Origin: JANNOG01 sp050329415
GTDB taxonomy: Bacteria; Actinomycetota; Actinomycetes; Actinomycetales; JBBAYJ01
NCBI GenBank assembly: GCA_050329415.1
Contig: JBHJOS010000118.1
Location: forward strand, 1-38,167
Length of the DNA stretch: 38,167 bases
Reading direction: 5' to 3'
Under the pieces are notes generated by a model, which saw nothing but the letters and a program-made list of their open reading frames with translations, had not been told where the DNA came from and did no database searches. The position numbers and the translations under genes are program-made. Shown here one piece after another: positions 8,445-15,918 of this stretch (positions within the stretch are counted from its first letter, which is position 1; every line of letters starts with the position of its first letter).

Positions 8445-10111
8445 TGCGGGCGGTGGCACGGACCAACCCGGCTGTCGGCGGCCTCCTCGACGCCGTCGTA
8501 GGCATCAGCGAGGGCCTCGACCTCGAGCGCGTCCTGCGGCGCCTGGTCCAGGCCGCGGCCGCCCACACCGGGGCGCGCTACGCCGCCCTCGGCGTGCTGG
8601 GCCCGGACGGCCTGCATGAGACCTTCGTCCACCATGGAATGGCAGACGATCTCGTCCGCGCCATCGGTCCTCTCCCCCGCGGACACGGGGTCCTGGGCCT
8701 CATCACCCGTGAGCAGCGGGTGGTGCGCGTCGAGGACATCTCCCGCCATCCGGCCGCCGTCGGCTTCCCGCCCGGCCATCCCCCCATGGGCACGTTCCTC
8801 GGGGTACCGCTGCGAGTCCGCGACGAGGTCTTCGGCAACCTCTACCTGACGGACAAGCCGGGCGGCTTCACCGACGCCGATGTCGACACCGTCCAGGTCC
8901 TCGGCGCCGCGGCGGCGGTGGCCATCGACAACGCCCGGCTGTTCCGGACGGTGGCGCGCCGCGAGGCCTGGGCGACGGCTGCGCAGCGCGTGACGACGGT
9001 CCTGCTGGAGGGCTCCGACGAGGAGGAGGCCCTGGGGCTGATCGCAGCCCAGGCCCGCCTCGTCGCCGGGGCCGCCGTGGCCGCGCTGGTCCTGCCCTCG
9101 CTCGACTCCTCCCTCGTCGTGGAGGTGCTCGACACGGACGAACCGCTGGACCTCCTCGGCTCACCGCTGCCCGACGACGTCCGGCCCGACGAGGAGCTGC
9201 CCGACGGCAGCTGGCTGGTGCGCGACCTGTCGGCCGCCACCGCCCACCCCGGGCTCGGCACGCTCGGGCCCGCGATCGCCGCCCGGCTCGCGGACGACGA
9301 CGGCCAGCTCGGCGTGCTCCTGCTGGCACGGCCGAAGGGGGCGTCGCCGTTCGTCGCCGACGACCTCGCGACCGTCACGTCCTTCGCCTCCCAGGCAGCG
9401 CTGGCGCTGCGGCTGGCCGCGGCGCGGCGCCAGGCGGACGTCCTCGCGCTGTACGAGGAGCGCCAGCGCATCGCCCGGGACCTCCACGACCTCGCCGTGC
9501 AACAGCTGTTCGCCGCCGGGATGCAGTTGTCACGGCTGCGTGGCGAGCCGGCTCCCGCCGGCGTCGACGGACCCGAGCGTTCCTGGCGCAGGACGCTGGA
9601 CGCCGCGCTCGACGGCATCGACGAGGCCGTCCAGCAGATCCGCGCGACCATCCGCTCGCTGCACGGCCACGACCACGACCTCACCCTCGTCGGTCGGATC
9701 GAGCGTGAGACGACGCGGGCCGCGGGACTCCTCGGTTTCCCGCCCGCGCTGGCCCTGAACCCACCCGGAGGACCCGAGCGGCCCCTGGACCCCGACCTCG
9801 TCGACGACTTGGCCGCCGTCGTCCGCGAGGCGCTGAGCAACGTCGCCCGACACGCCCGCGCCGGCCGCGTCGACGTCCGCCTGGACGTCACGCCGCACGA
9901 GGTGACGCTCGGCGTGGCCGACGACGGGGTCGGCATCGGCACCGCGGGGACGACGACCTCGCGCCGCAGCGGGCTGGCGAACTTCGACGCCCGGGCGCGG
10001 CATCACGGCGGGGCCGCAACGGTGTCGCGCCGCCCCGAGGGCGGCACCCTGGTCCAGTGGCGGGTTCCGCTGGTGGCGACGGACCGGACCGGATCCCGCG
10101 CCGTGTCGTGA
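8441..10111 (+). CDS. DevS/DosS-like two-GAF sensor histidine kinase
   Basis: The 556-residue soluble kinase has two GAF domains (~15-165 and ~180-325), a HisKA_3 dimerisation helix with phospho-acceptor motif RIARDLHDLAVQQLF (His near 348), and an HATPase domain with N box VREALSNVARHA, G1 DDGVGIG and G2 SGLANF. GAF-A closely follows mycobacterial DevS: GFPPGHPPM-TFLGVPLRVRDEVFGNLYLTDK. His113 in HPPM matches the DevS heme-ligating histidine (His149 in M. tuberculosis), so oxygen/NO/CO or redox sensing through heme is inferred. The N-terminal extension of DevS is missing. Two ATGs (8441, 8444) overlap the cydC stop. The likely partner is the DevR-like protein at 12069-12731, which lies on the other strand. 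Confidence 0.9.
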   Translation: MMRAVARTNPAVGGLLDAVVGISEGLDLERVLRRLVQAAAAHTGARYAALGVLGPDGLHETFVHHGMADDLVRAIGPLPRGHGVLGLITREQRVVRVEDISRHPAAVGFPPGHPPMGTFLGVPLRVRDEVFGNLYLTDKPGGFTDADVDTVQVLGAAAAVAIDNARLFRTVARREAWATAAQRVTTVLLEGSDEEEALGLIAAQARLVAGAAVAALVLPSLDSSLVVEVLDTDEPLDLLGSPLPDDVRPDEELPDGSWLVRDLSAATAHPGLGTLGPAIAARLADDDGQLGVLLLARPKGASPFVADDLATVTSFASQAALALRLAAARRQADVLALYEERQRIARDLHDLAVQQLFAAGMQLSRLRGEPAPAGVDGPERSWRRTLDAALDGIDEAVQQIRATIRSLHGHDHDLTLVGRIERETTRAAGLLGFPPALALNPPGGPERPLDPDLVDDLAAVVREALSNVARHARAGRVDVRLDVTPHEVTLGVADDGVGIGTAGTTTSRRSGLANFDARARHHGGAATVSRRPEGGTLVQWRVPLVATDRTGSRAVS

Positions 10112-10146
10112 TTCGCCCGGGGCGTGCGACCCGGAAGGCTGGGGCC

Positions 10147-11847
10147 GTGCTTGACCCCACGCCGGACCGACCCTGGCTGGGCGCCTATCCCCCCGGCGTC
10201 CCCGCCGACATCGAGGTGCCCGATCTCCCCGTCACCGAACTGCTCGAACGGGCGGCGTGGGACCTGCCGAACCGGGTCGCCGTCGACTTCCGGGGCCGGC
10301 GGACCACGTACGCCGAGCTCGAGGACGCTGTGGACCGGGCCGCGCAGGTGCTGCGGGAGCGCGGGGTCGGCCGCGGCGACCGAGTGGCTCTGGTCCTGCC
10401 CAACTGCCCGCAGCACGTCGTGGCCTTCTTCGCCGTCCTGCGCATCGGAGCGGCCGTCGTCGAGCACGACCCGCAGGTGCCGGCTCGCGATCTCGCGCTC
10501 AGGCTGCGCCAGCTCGGGGACCCGGTCCTGGTCGCGTGGGACCGGGTGGCGGCGCCCCTGGACGAGGCGCTGCGCGAGGCGGACGGCCGCGACGTCGGCC
10601 CGGCCCTGGCGGTGCGGCTTCGGCACGCCCTGCCGCTGTCACGCCGACTCGCGCACGACCTGCCGCTGCCGGACGCCCGGCGGGCACGGGCGCGCCTGGC
10701 CGGACCGGTGCCGCAGGGCTGGGACGACTGGGACCTCGCGGTGGCCGCCGCCCTCCCGGTGACAACCGTGGGACCCGGCGTCCACCCGGACGATCCCGCG
10801 GTCATGCTGCCGGGCGACCCGACGGCGGGGGCCGCCGTCCTCAGCCATCGCAATCTGCGAGCCGCCGTCGAGCAGGCGCTGGCCTGGACGCCGGCGCTGG
10901 CACGGGGGCGCGAGACGGTGCTGGCGGCACTGCCGCTGTCCCACTCCTGCGGCCTGACGCTCACGCTCGGCCACGCCGTGGCGCTGGCGGCGACGCTCGT
11001 CCTGCCGACCGGCCCCGGAGCGAGCGAGGTGATGGGGGCCGTGCGGCGCACCCGGGCGACGGTCCTGCTCGGCACGCCCACCATGATCACGCAGCTCACG
11101 GCGGCCGCCGAGAGCCGCCGCGACGCCCTGGCGTCGCTGCGCTACGGGTTCTCGGGCGGAGCGGCGCTGGCCCCCGACGTGGCGGCCCTCTGGGAGCGGC
11201 TGTCCGGAGGTGTGCTCGTCGAGGGGTACGGCACGACCCGGGCCGCGGCTGTGACGGCGGCGAACCCGGTGTCGGCGGCGCGCCGCCTGGGCACTGTCGG
11301 CGTGCCGCTGCCGTCCACCGAGGCCCGGGTCGTCGACCCCGACGCCCCGACCGTCCCGCGCCGTCCCGGCGAGGTGGGCGAGCTGCTGGTCAGAGGCCCG
11401 CAGGTGCCCGGTGCCCGCGTCGGCGCCGACGACGCCCCGCCGGTGGTGCTGTCGGACGGCTGGCTGCGCACCGGCGAGGTGGCCGTCATGTCGGGCGACG
11501 GGTACGTCACGCTGGTCGATCCGCTGTCGGACGTGGTCCTGCTGGCCGGCTCGACCGTCTACCCCTCGGAGGTCGAGGAGGTCCTGCGTGAGCACCCCGG
11601 AGTCGCCGACGCCGCGGTCGTGGGGCTCGGCGGGGACGCCGCGCCGGACCACTCCGACCGCGTGGCGGCGGTGATCGTCCCGACCTCGGGGCACCGGCCG
11701 GACCTCGCGCAGCTGCGGGCCTGGGCCGGGGAACGACTGGCGGACCACCAGGTCCCCGCCGTGGTCCGCGTCGTCGAGGCGGTGCCGCGCGACGGGACCG
11801 GCAGGGTGCGGCGACGTGCCGCGGCCCGACTGCTCGACGGCGACTGA
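10147..11847 (+). CDS. AMP-dependent synthetase/ligase-fold protein with degenerate active site
   Basis: The 566-residue protein has the overall layout of acyl-CoA synthetases: an N-terminal substrate domain (YAELEDAVDRAAQVLRERGV, GDRVALVLPNCPQHVVAFFA), a core and a small C-terminal domain (VYPSEVEEVLREHPGVADAAVVG). The expected catalytic signatures are altered. The Ser/Thr-rich P-loop with PKG lysine reads LPGDPTAGAAVLSHRN (~221); the Y-G-x-T-E motif reads YGTTRA (~361); the hinge Arg/Lys motif reads VDPLSDVVLLAG; and the C-terminal catalytic Lys is replaced (RDGTGRVRR, ~552). It may be a non-adenylating binding or regulatory protein, or be decaying, though the frame is fully open. GTG 10147 follows GGAAGG closely and lies 35 bp after the kinase, as the last operon gene. 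Confidence 0.8.
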   Translation: MLDPTPDRPWLGAYPPGVPADIEVPDLPVTELLERAAWDLPNRVAVDFRGRRTTYAELEDAVDRAAQVLRERGVGRGDRVALVLPNCPQHVVAFFAVLRIGAAVVEHDPQVPARDLALRLRQLGDPVLVAWDRVAAPLDEALREADGRDVGPALAVRLRHALPLSRRLAHDLPLPDARRARARLAGPVPQGWDDWDLAVAAALPVTTVGPGVHPDDPAVMLPGDPTAGAAVLSHRNLRAAVEQALAWTPALARGRETVLAALPLSHSCGLTLTLGHAVALAATLVLPTGPGASEVMGAVRRTRATVLLGTPTMITQLTAAAESRRDALASLRYGFSGGAALAPDVAALWERLSGGVLVEGYGTTRAAAVTAANPVSAARRLGTVGVPLPSTEARVVDPDAPTVPRRPGEVGELLVRGPQVPGARVGADDAPPVVLSDGWLRTGEVAVMSGDGYVTLVDPLSDVVLLAGSTVYPSEVEEVLREHPGVADAAVVGLGGDAAPDHSDRVAAVIVPTSGHRPDLAQLRAWAGERLADHQVPAVVRVVEAVPRDGTGRVRRRAAARLLDGD

Positions 11848-11865
11848 CGCGCCGGGGCTGGGGCC

Positions 11866-11922
11866 GGCCTGCGCCGGGCCGGGCTGCGCCGGGCGGCGCT
11901 GCGCCGGGCCGGGCCGGGCCGG
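11866..11922. repeat. GC-only 15-bp tandem repeat downstream of the pseudo-ligase gene
   Basis: Three copies of a 15-bp unit of the form g(g/c)(c/g)ctgcgccgggc(c/g) run from 11866 to 11910 and grade into gggccgggccgg. The repeat is noncoding, between the pseudo-ligase stop and the dyad at 11957. Confidence 0.8.
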
Positions 11923-11956
11923 TAGGCGGTCCAGCGCCGCGTCCCGGTTCTGATCC

Positions 11957-11995
11957 GAGTCGTTGCGCAGTGCAAGTTGCACGACGCAACGACTC
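11957..11995. terminator. 39-bp near-perfect dyad between convergent operons
   Basis: Outer arms gagtcgttgcg and cgcaacgactc (11 bp, perfect) enclose an inner dyad gtgcaa-g-ttgcac, separated only by two mismatched positions. It lies between the 3' end of the cyd/kinase/pseudo-ligase operon and the 3' end of the devR-like gene, so a bidirectional terminator is the simplest reading. No T-tract follows. The inner ttgcac half-sites also resemble an operator of a dimeric regulator. Confidence 0.55.
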
Positions 11996-12068
11996 CCGCA
12001 CGAGGAGGGTTCCGGCCCGCGTGTCGCCGACCTGCGCCCAGTGAGTGACCCGGGGCGGGGCGACTCCG

Positions 12069-12731
12069 TCAGGGGTGGTTCCAGCGGGTGGTCTGGCGGG
12101 AGGCGACCCAGGCCGCGGCCTGGGTCCGCCGCTGGAAGCCCATCTTCGCCAGCAGCCCGGTCACGTGGTTCTTCACGGTCTTCTCGGCGACGCCCAGCCG
12201 ACCGCCGATCTCGCGGTTGCTGAGGCCCTCCCCGATGAGCTCCAGGACGTGTTTCTCCGCCGTGGTGAGAGCGGCGGTCGGGTCGTCCTTGCGGGCGCGC
12301 GCCCGGGCGAGGGAGCGCTCGTCGAGCAGGACCCGCCCCTCGGCGACGGCCCGCACGACGGAGGCGATCTCGGCGCCTCGCACGCTCTTGAGCAGGAACG
12401 CCCGAGCCCCGGCGGACAGTGCCGCCTCGAGGGCGTCGTCGTCCTCGAACGAGGTCAGGACGATGCACCGCACCTCGGGCAGGAGGACACGGATGCGCTC
12501 CATGAGGTCGACGCCGTCGCCGTCGGGCAGCCGCAGGTCCACCACCGCCACGTCCGGCCGGGCTGCGGGGACCCGGCGCAGCGCCTCGGCGACGGTGGCG
12601 GCCTCGGCGACGACGGTGAGGTGGGGGTCGGCGTCGACGACGTCGACGACGCCCCGCCGCACGATCTCGTGGTCGTCGATGACCATGACCCGGGCCGGGC
12701 CACGATCGGCGTTCCCGGCCGTCTCCGTCAT
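12069..12731 (-). CDS. DevR/DosR-type response regulator (NarL/FixJ family)
   Basis: The 220-residue regulator has a receiver domain (DD19-20, phospho-acceptor Asp65 in VVDLRLPDGDG, Thr in IVLTSF, Lys in FLLKS) and a C-terminal LuxR-type helix-turn-helix (LTTAEKHVLELIGEGLSNREIGGRLGV). The recognition-helix sequence AEKTVKNHVTGLLAKMG followed by RRTQAAAW is the signature of mycobacterial DevR/DosR. The ATG at 12731 lies 10 bp after mutM on the same strand, so the gene is probably co-transcribed with coaD-DUF177-rpmF-rnc-mutM rather than with its presumed kinase at 8441-10111. The ribosome site is weak. Confidence 0.9.
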   Translation of the reverse strand: MTETAGNADRGPARVMVIDDHEIVRRGVVDVVDADPHLTVVAEAATVAEALRRVPAARPDVAVVDLRLPDGDGVDLMERIRVLLPEVRCIVLTSFEDDDALEAALSAGARAFLLKSVRGAEIASVVRAVAEGRVLLDERSLARARARKDDPTAALTTAEKHVLELIGEGLSNREIGGRLGVAEKTVKNHVTGLLAKMGFQRRTQAAAWVASRQTTRWNHP

Positions 12732-12741
12732 GGCTGGCACA

Positions 12742-13680
12742 CTAGCCACCCCCCACCCGGCCCACGACCCGCAGCACCGCCCCGGGAGCCGCCGAGGCCG
12801 ATCGGGGTGGCCGCTGGCAGCGGGGGCACCAGAACGACGACCGGTTGGCGAACGCGGCGCGCGCCACGGCGGTCCCGCAGCGCGGGCACGCTCGTCCCGC
12901 CCGGCCGTAGACGGCCAGGGACTCTCCGTGGCCGCCGGAGGCTCCGTTGACGTCGACGTACAGTGCGTCGAAGCTCGTGCCGCCGGCCGCAACCGCCTCG
13001 GTCAGGACGGCCGTGACGTGGGCGATCAGCCGTCGGCCGGTGGCCACGGGCAGGCCGAGGGTAGGACGCTCGCCGTGGATCCGGGCTCGCCACAGCGACT
13101 CGTCGGCGTAGATGTTGCCGATGCCCGAGACGAGGGTCTGATCCAGCAGTGCCCGCTTGACCGTGGTGCGGCGGGTACCCAGCCGACGGATCAGCGCGCG
13201 CGCGTCGAAGCCGGGCTCCAGCGGGTCGGCGGCGATGTGGCGGGCGTGGGCGGGCACCGCCCCGCCCGGCGCGACCGGGTCCGCGACAAGCTCATCGACC
13301 CGCAGCCGCCCGAACATCCGCTGGTCGACCATCCTGACCTGGCGGCCGTCGTCGAGGTCGAGCACCACCCGGGTGTGAGGGTGGCGGACCTCCGCCGCAT
13401 CGGTGATGCGGACCTGGCCCGACATGCCGAGATGCACGACGAGCGCCTCCGCGGCGGTCGCGGGCGCGGCGGAACCGGTGAGTGGCCACCACAGGAACTT
13501 GCCGCGCCGCCGCGGGTGGGACAGCAACCGACCGGTGAGCCGGGCGGCGAGCTCGCCCTCGCCCCCGGGCTGGTCGCGCAGCAGTCGTGGGTGGTGCACG
13601 GCCACGCCGACGACGCGACGGCCGGTCACGAGGTCGGCCAGGCCGCGGCGGACGCTCTCGACCTCAGGGAGCTCCGGCAC
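12742..13680 (-). CDS. mutM: Formamidopyrimidine-DNA glycosylase (Fpg/MutM)
   Basis: This base-excision repair enzyme removes 8-oxoguanine and formamidopyrimidines and nicks the abasic site. The 312-residue protein starts (V)PELPEVESVRRGL; Pro2 is the catalytic nucleophile and Glu3 the acid, which fixes the GTG start at 13680. HLGMSGQVRI, the helix-two-turn-helix segment LLDQTLVSGIGNIYADESLW and the C-terminal zinc finger (CPRCG...CPRCQ) are all present. The start overlaps the rnc 3' end by 17 bp. The C-terminal tail after the finger (~25 residues) is longer than usual. Confidence 0.97.
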   Translation of the reverse strand: MPELPEVESVRRGLADLVTGRRVVGVAVHHPRLLRDQPGGEGELAARLTGRLLSHPRRRGKFLWWPLTGSAAPATAAEALVVHLGMSGQVRITDAAEVRHPHTRVVLDLDDGRQVRMVDQRMFGRLRVDELVADPVAPGGAVPAHARHIAADPLEPGFDARALIRRLGTRRTTVKRALLDQTLVSGIGNIYADESLWRARIHGERPTLGLPVATGRRLIAHVTAVLTEAVAAGGTSFDALYVDVNGASGGHGESLAVYGRAGRACPRCGTAVARAAFANRSSFWCPRCQRPPRSASAAPGAVLRVVGRVGGG

Positions 13681-14422
13681 CGCCACCTCGCAGCACGTCC
13701 ACCGCGGCGGCGGCGGCCGCATGCTCCGCGGCCTTCTTGGTGCGCCCGACACCGGTCCCGAGGACGTCGTCGCCGAGCTGCACCCGGCTGGTGAAGGTGC
13801 GGTCGTGCACCGGTCCCTCGCCGTCGGTGTCGTAGCGCGGCGACGCCAGCCCCCGCTGCGCCGCCAGCACCTGGAGTGCGGTCTTGCGATCGGCGTCGAC
13901 CGCCGCCCCCGCGGTGCGCAGCAGGGGGTCGGCGACCCGCAGGACGACGTCGCGGGCCACGTCCATGCCGTGGGCGAGGTACACCGCCCCGATCAGCGCC
14001 TCCGTGGTGTCCTCAAGGATCGAGTCCTTGTCGCGCCCGCCCTGGGCCTGCTCACCACGTCCGAGGAGGACCGCATCGCCGACACCGAGGACACGCCCGA
14101 CGGACGCCAGTGCGGCGCGGCTCACCACGGCGATCCTCATCCGCGACAGCTGGTCCTCGTCCAGGTCGGGGTGGCGCCGGAACAGGGCGTCCGCGACGAT
14201 CAGGCCGAGCACTGCGTCGCCGAGGAACTCCAGACGCTCGTTGGTCGGGACGCCGCCGTTCTCGTAGGACCACGACCGGTGGACGAGCGCCCGCTCCAGC
14301 AGGTCCCCGGGCAGCTCGACGCCGAGGGCACCGAGCAGCGTGGCCCGGGCGTCGGCCGCCCGCCCGCGAGCCGCAGCGCCGGCGAGGTCACCGGCCGGGC
14401 GGTCAGCCCTGCTCGTGCTCAG
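13664..14422 (-). CDS. rnc: Ribonuclease III, apparent CTG start
   Basis: RNase III cleaves double-stranded RNA in rRNA and mRNA processing. The catalytic signature NERLEFLGDAVLG and the second acidic motif EDTTEALIGAVYLAHG are intact, and a dsRNA-binding domain follows (TFTSRVQLGDDVLGTG-GRTKKAAEHAAAAA). The conserved N-terminal part (LLERALVHRSWSYENGG) is in frame, but the frame contains no ATG, GTG or TTG between an upstream stop near 14529 and GTG 14212, which lies inside the catalytic signature. CTG at 14422, with gagg nine bases upstream and a 20-bp overlap with rpmF, is the best start I can offer, giving 252 residues. Other near-cognate codons or a sequence error are possible. The gene overlaps mutM at its 3' end. 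Confidence 0.9.
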   Translation of the reverse strand: MSTSRADRPAGDLAGAAARGRAADARATLLGALGVELPGDLLERALVHRSWSYENGGVPTNERLEFLGDAVLGLIVADALFRRHPDLDEDQLSRMRIAVVSRAALASVGRVLGVGDAVLLGRGEQAQGGRDKDSILEDTTEALIGAVYLAHGMDVARDVVLRVADPLLRTAGAAVDADRKTALQVLAAQRGLASPRYDTDGEGPVHDRTFTSRVQLGDDVLGTGVGRTKKAAEHAAAAAAVDVLRGGGAGAP

Positions 14423-14600
14423 GCCGGATCGCCTCGGAGTAGCGGCGCTCGCCGTAGGACCCGCAGGCCGGGCAGGCGTGGTGTGGCTGGCGCGCCGACC
14501 GGCACCGCGAGCACGTGGTGAGGGTCAGCGGGGCGGCCTTCCACTGGGCCCGGCGGCTCCGGGTGTTGCTGCGGGACATCTTGCGCTTGGGGACTGCCAT
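14403..14600 (-). CDS. rpmF: Large ribosomal subunit protein bL32
   Basis: The 65-residue basic protein begins MAVPKRKMSRSNTRSRRAQWK, typical of bL32, and has a zinc ribbon with CSRC and CPAC pairs. The C-terminal tail (YSEAIRPEHEQG) is acidic. It follows the DUF177 gene by 32 bp, with a GGAGAG ribosome site, in the usual DUF177-rpmF-rnc order, and its end overlaps the inferred start of rnc. Confidence 0.97.
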   Translation of the reverse strand: MAVPKRKMSRSNTRSRRAQWKAAPLTLTTCSRCRSARQPHHACPACGSYGERRYSEAIRPEHEQG

Positions 14601-14632
14601 GGCTCAGCTCTCCTGGAGGCGGGTCGGACGGG

Positions 14633-15241
14633 TCATGCCGGCGGTTCACCGGTCGGTCGGTCGGCGGGTTCGGTACCAGCGGCGCCACCGGCCACGGCGA
14701 GGCCCCGCAGGGCCTCCCAGCGCGGGTCGACGTCCTGGTGGGCGTGGTCGGGGTCGTCGGTGAGGCGGTCCCCGCACCGGCTGCACAGCCCGGGACAGTC
14801 CGGCGAGCAGACCGGCTGGAAGGGCAGCGCGGTGACCAGGGAGTCCCGCAGGAGCCCCTCGAGGTCGATCCAGTAGCCGTCGACGAGCGGGAGCTCGTCG
14901 GGGTCGTCGCCGCCGGGGGCCGGGGCGGCGTAGAGGTACAGCTCCTGGAGGTCGGCGGAGACCACCCGCTCCAGGCGGTCCAGGCACCGGACGCACTCGC
15001 CGTCGGCGCGCGCGGACGCGGTGCCCGTGACGTACACCCCGTCGAGGACGGACTCGAGGCTGACAGCGACCGCGACCGGCGTGCCCGCAGGCACGCCGAT
15101 GACGTCACCGCCGAGGTCGGCGGGCGCGGGCACGTCGCGGGCGACCCGCTGCTGCGCCCCGGGCCGACGTCCGAGGTGGTGGATGTCGACGGCGTAGGGC
15201 GAGCGAGGGTCGACACGGGAGTGTCGGGTCGTCGCGGCCAC
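14633..15241 (-). CDS. DUF177 (YceD-type) protein
   Basis: The 202-residue protein belongs to the DUF177/YceD family, nearly always encoded just before rpmF and connected with 23S rRNA/large-subunit biogenesis in bacteria and plastids. It shows the conserved C-x-R-C-L motif (GECVRCLDRLE) and the C-terminal pair CSPDCPGLCSRCGDRL. The GTG start at 15241 gives VAATTRHSRVDPRSPYAVDIHHLGRRPG; upstream codons belong to a shadow frame. It lies 11 bp after coaD on the same strand. Confidence 0.9.
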   Translation of the reverse strand: MAATTRHSRVDPRSPYAVDIHHLGRRPGAQQRVARDVPAPADLGGDVIGVPAGTPVAVAVSLESVLDGVYVTGTASARADGECVRCLDRLERVVSADLQELYLYAAPAPGGDDPDELPLVDGYWIDLEGLLRDSLVTALPFQPVCSPDCPGLCSRCGDRLTDDPDHAHQDVDPRWEALRGLAVAGGAAGTEPADRPTGEPPA

Positions 15242-15252
15242 GACCGGCCAGT

Positions 15253-15804
15253 CTACCGCGCCCCAGGGACGCGTCCGGCGTCCCCGCGAAGGCGGGCCAG
15301 CAGGGGTCCGAGCACCGGTGGCGGAACGAACGGCGCGACGTCGCCGCCGAGCCGGGCGACTTCCTTGATCATGCTGCTGGAGACGTGGTCGTAGCGCTGA
15401 TCGCCGGGAACGAAGACGGTCTCGACGCCGCGCAGGTGGCGGTTCATCAGGGCCATCGGCGCCTCGTAGGCGAAGTCGGTGCCGGAGCGCAGGCCTTTGA
15501 CCAGTGCTACCGCCCCGACGGCGGCGGCGTAGTCGGCGATCAGGCCATCCTCGACGACGTCGACCCGCACCTGCGCGGTCCCTGGGTCGCCCGCCAGTGA
15601 GGCGCGGATGAGGTCGGCGCGCTCCCCGGCGTCGAAGAGCGTCGCCTTGGAGTGGTTGCGGACGACGGCGACGACGACGGCCTCGAAGAGCACCGTGGCT
15701 CGGCGGACGACGTCGACGTGACCCGCCGTGACGGGGTCGAAGGAGCCGGGGCACACGGCCAGGCGGGCGACCGCGGGCAGCCTCGGTTCGAAGTCCTCGG
15801 ACAC
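15253..15804 (-). CDS. coaD: Phosphopantetheine adenylyltransferase
   Basis: CoaD transfers AMP from ATP to 4'-phosphopantetheine, the penultimate step of coenzyme A synthesis. The 183-residue protein has the nucleotidyltransferase motif SFDPVTAGHVDVVRRA (T/HxGH type), the NHSK segment, KGLRSGTDFAYE and the C-terminal SSSMIKEVA. GTG 15804 adds about 14 residues before the first strand (VARLAVCPGSFDPV). It appears to head the coaD-DUF177-rpmF-rnc-mutM-devR-like operon. Its upstream region contains a long tetranucleotide repeat. Confidence 0.96.
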   Translation of the reverse strand: MSEDFEPRLPAVARLAVCPGSFDPVTAGHVDVVRRATVLFEAVVVAVVRNHSKATLFDAGERADLIRASLAGDPGTAQVRVDVVEDGLIADYAAAVGAVALVKGLRSGTDFAYEAPMALMNRHLRGVETVFVPGDQRYDHVSSSMIKEVARLGGDVAPFVPPPVLGPLLARLRGDAGRVPGAR

Positions 15805-15841
15805 AAGTCGCAGTCTGGCGCACGTGCCGGCGCGGTCCCGG

Positions 15842-15917
15842 CCCGACCGACCGCCCGCCCGACCGACAGCCCGACCGACCGCCCGACCGACCGCCCGCCC
15901 GACCGCCCGACCGACAG
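15842..15917. repeat. Tetranucleotide repeat, about 19 units, upstream of coaD
   Basis: The stretch consists of nineteen 4-bp units, nearly all cccg or accg (two read acag), filling the space between the coaD start (38 bp away) and the end of the glycoside-hydrolase gene. Such arrays are prone to slippage. It lies where coaD promoter elements would be expected and no recognisable promoter is visible in it. Confidence 0.9.
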
Positions 15918-15918
15918 G

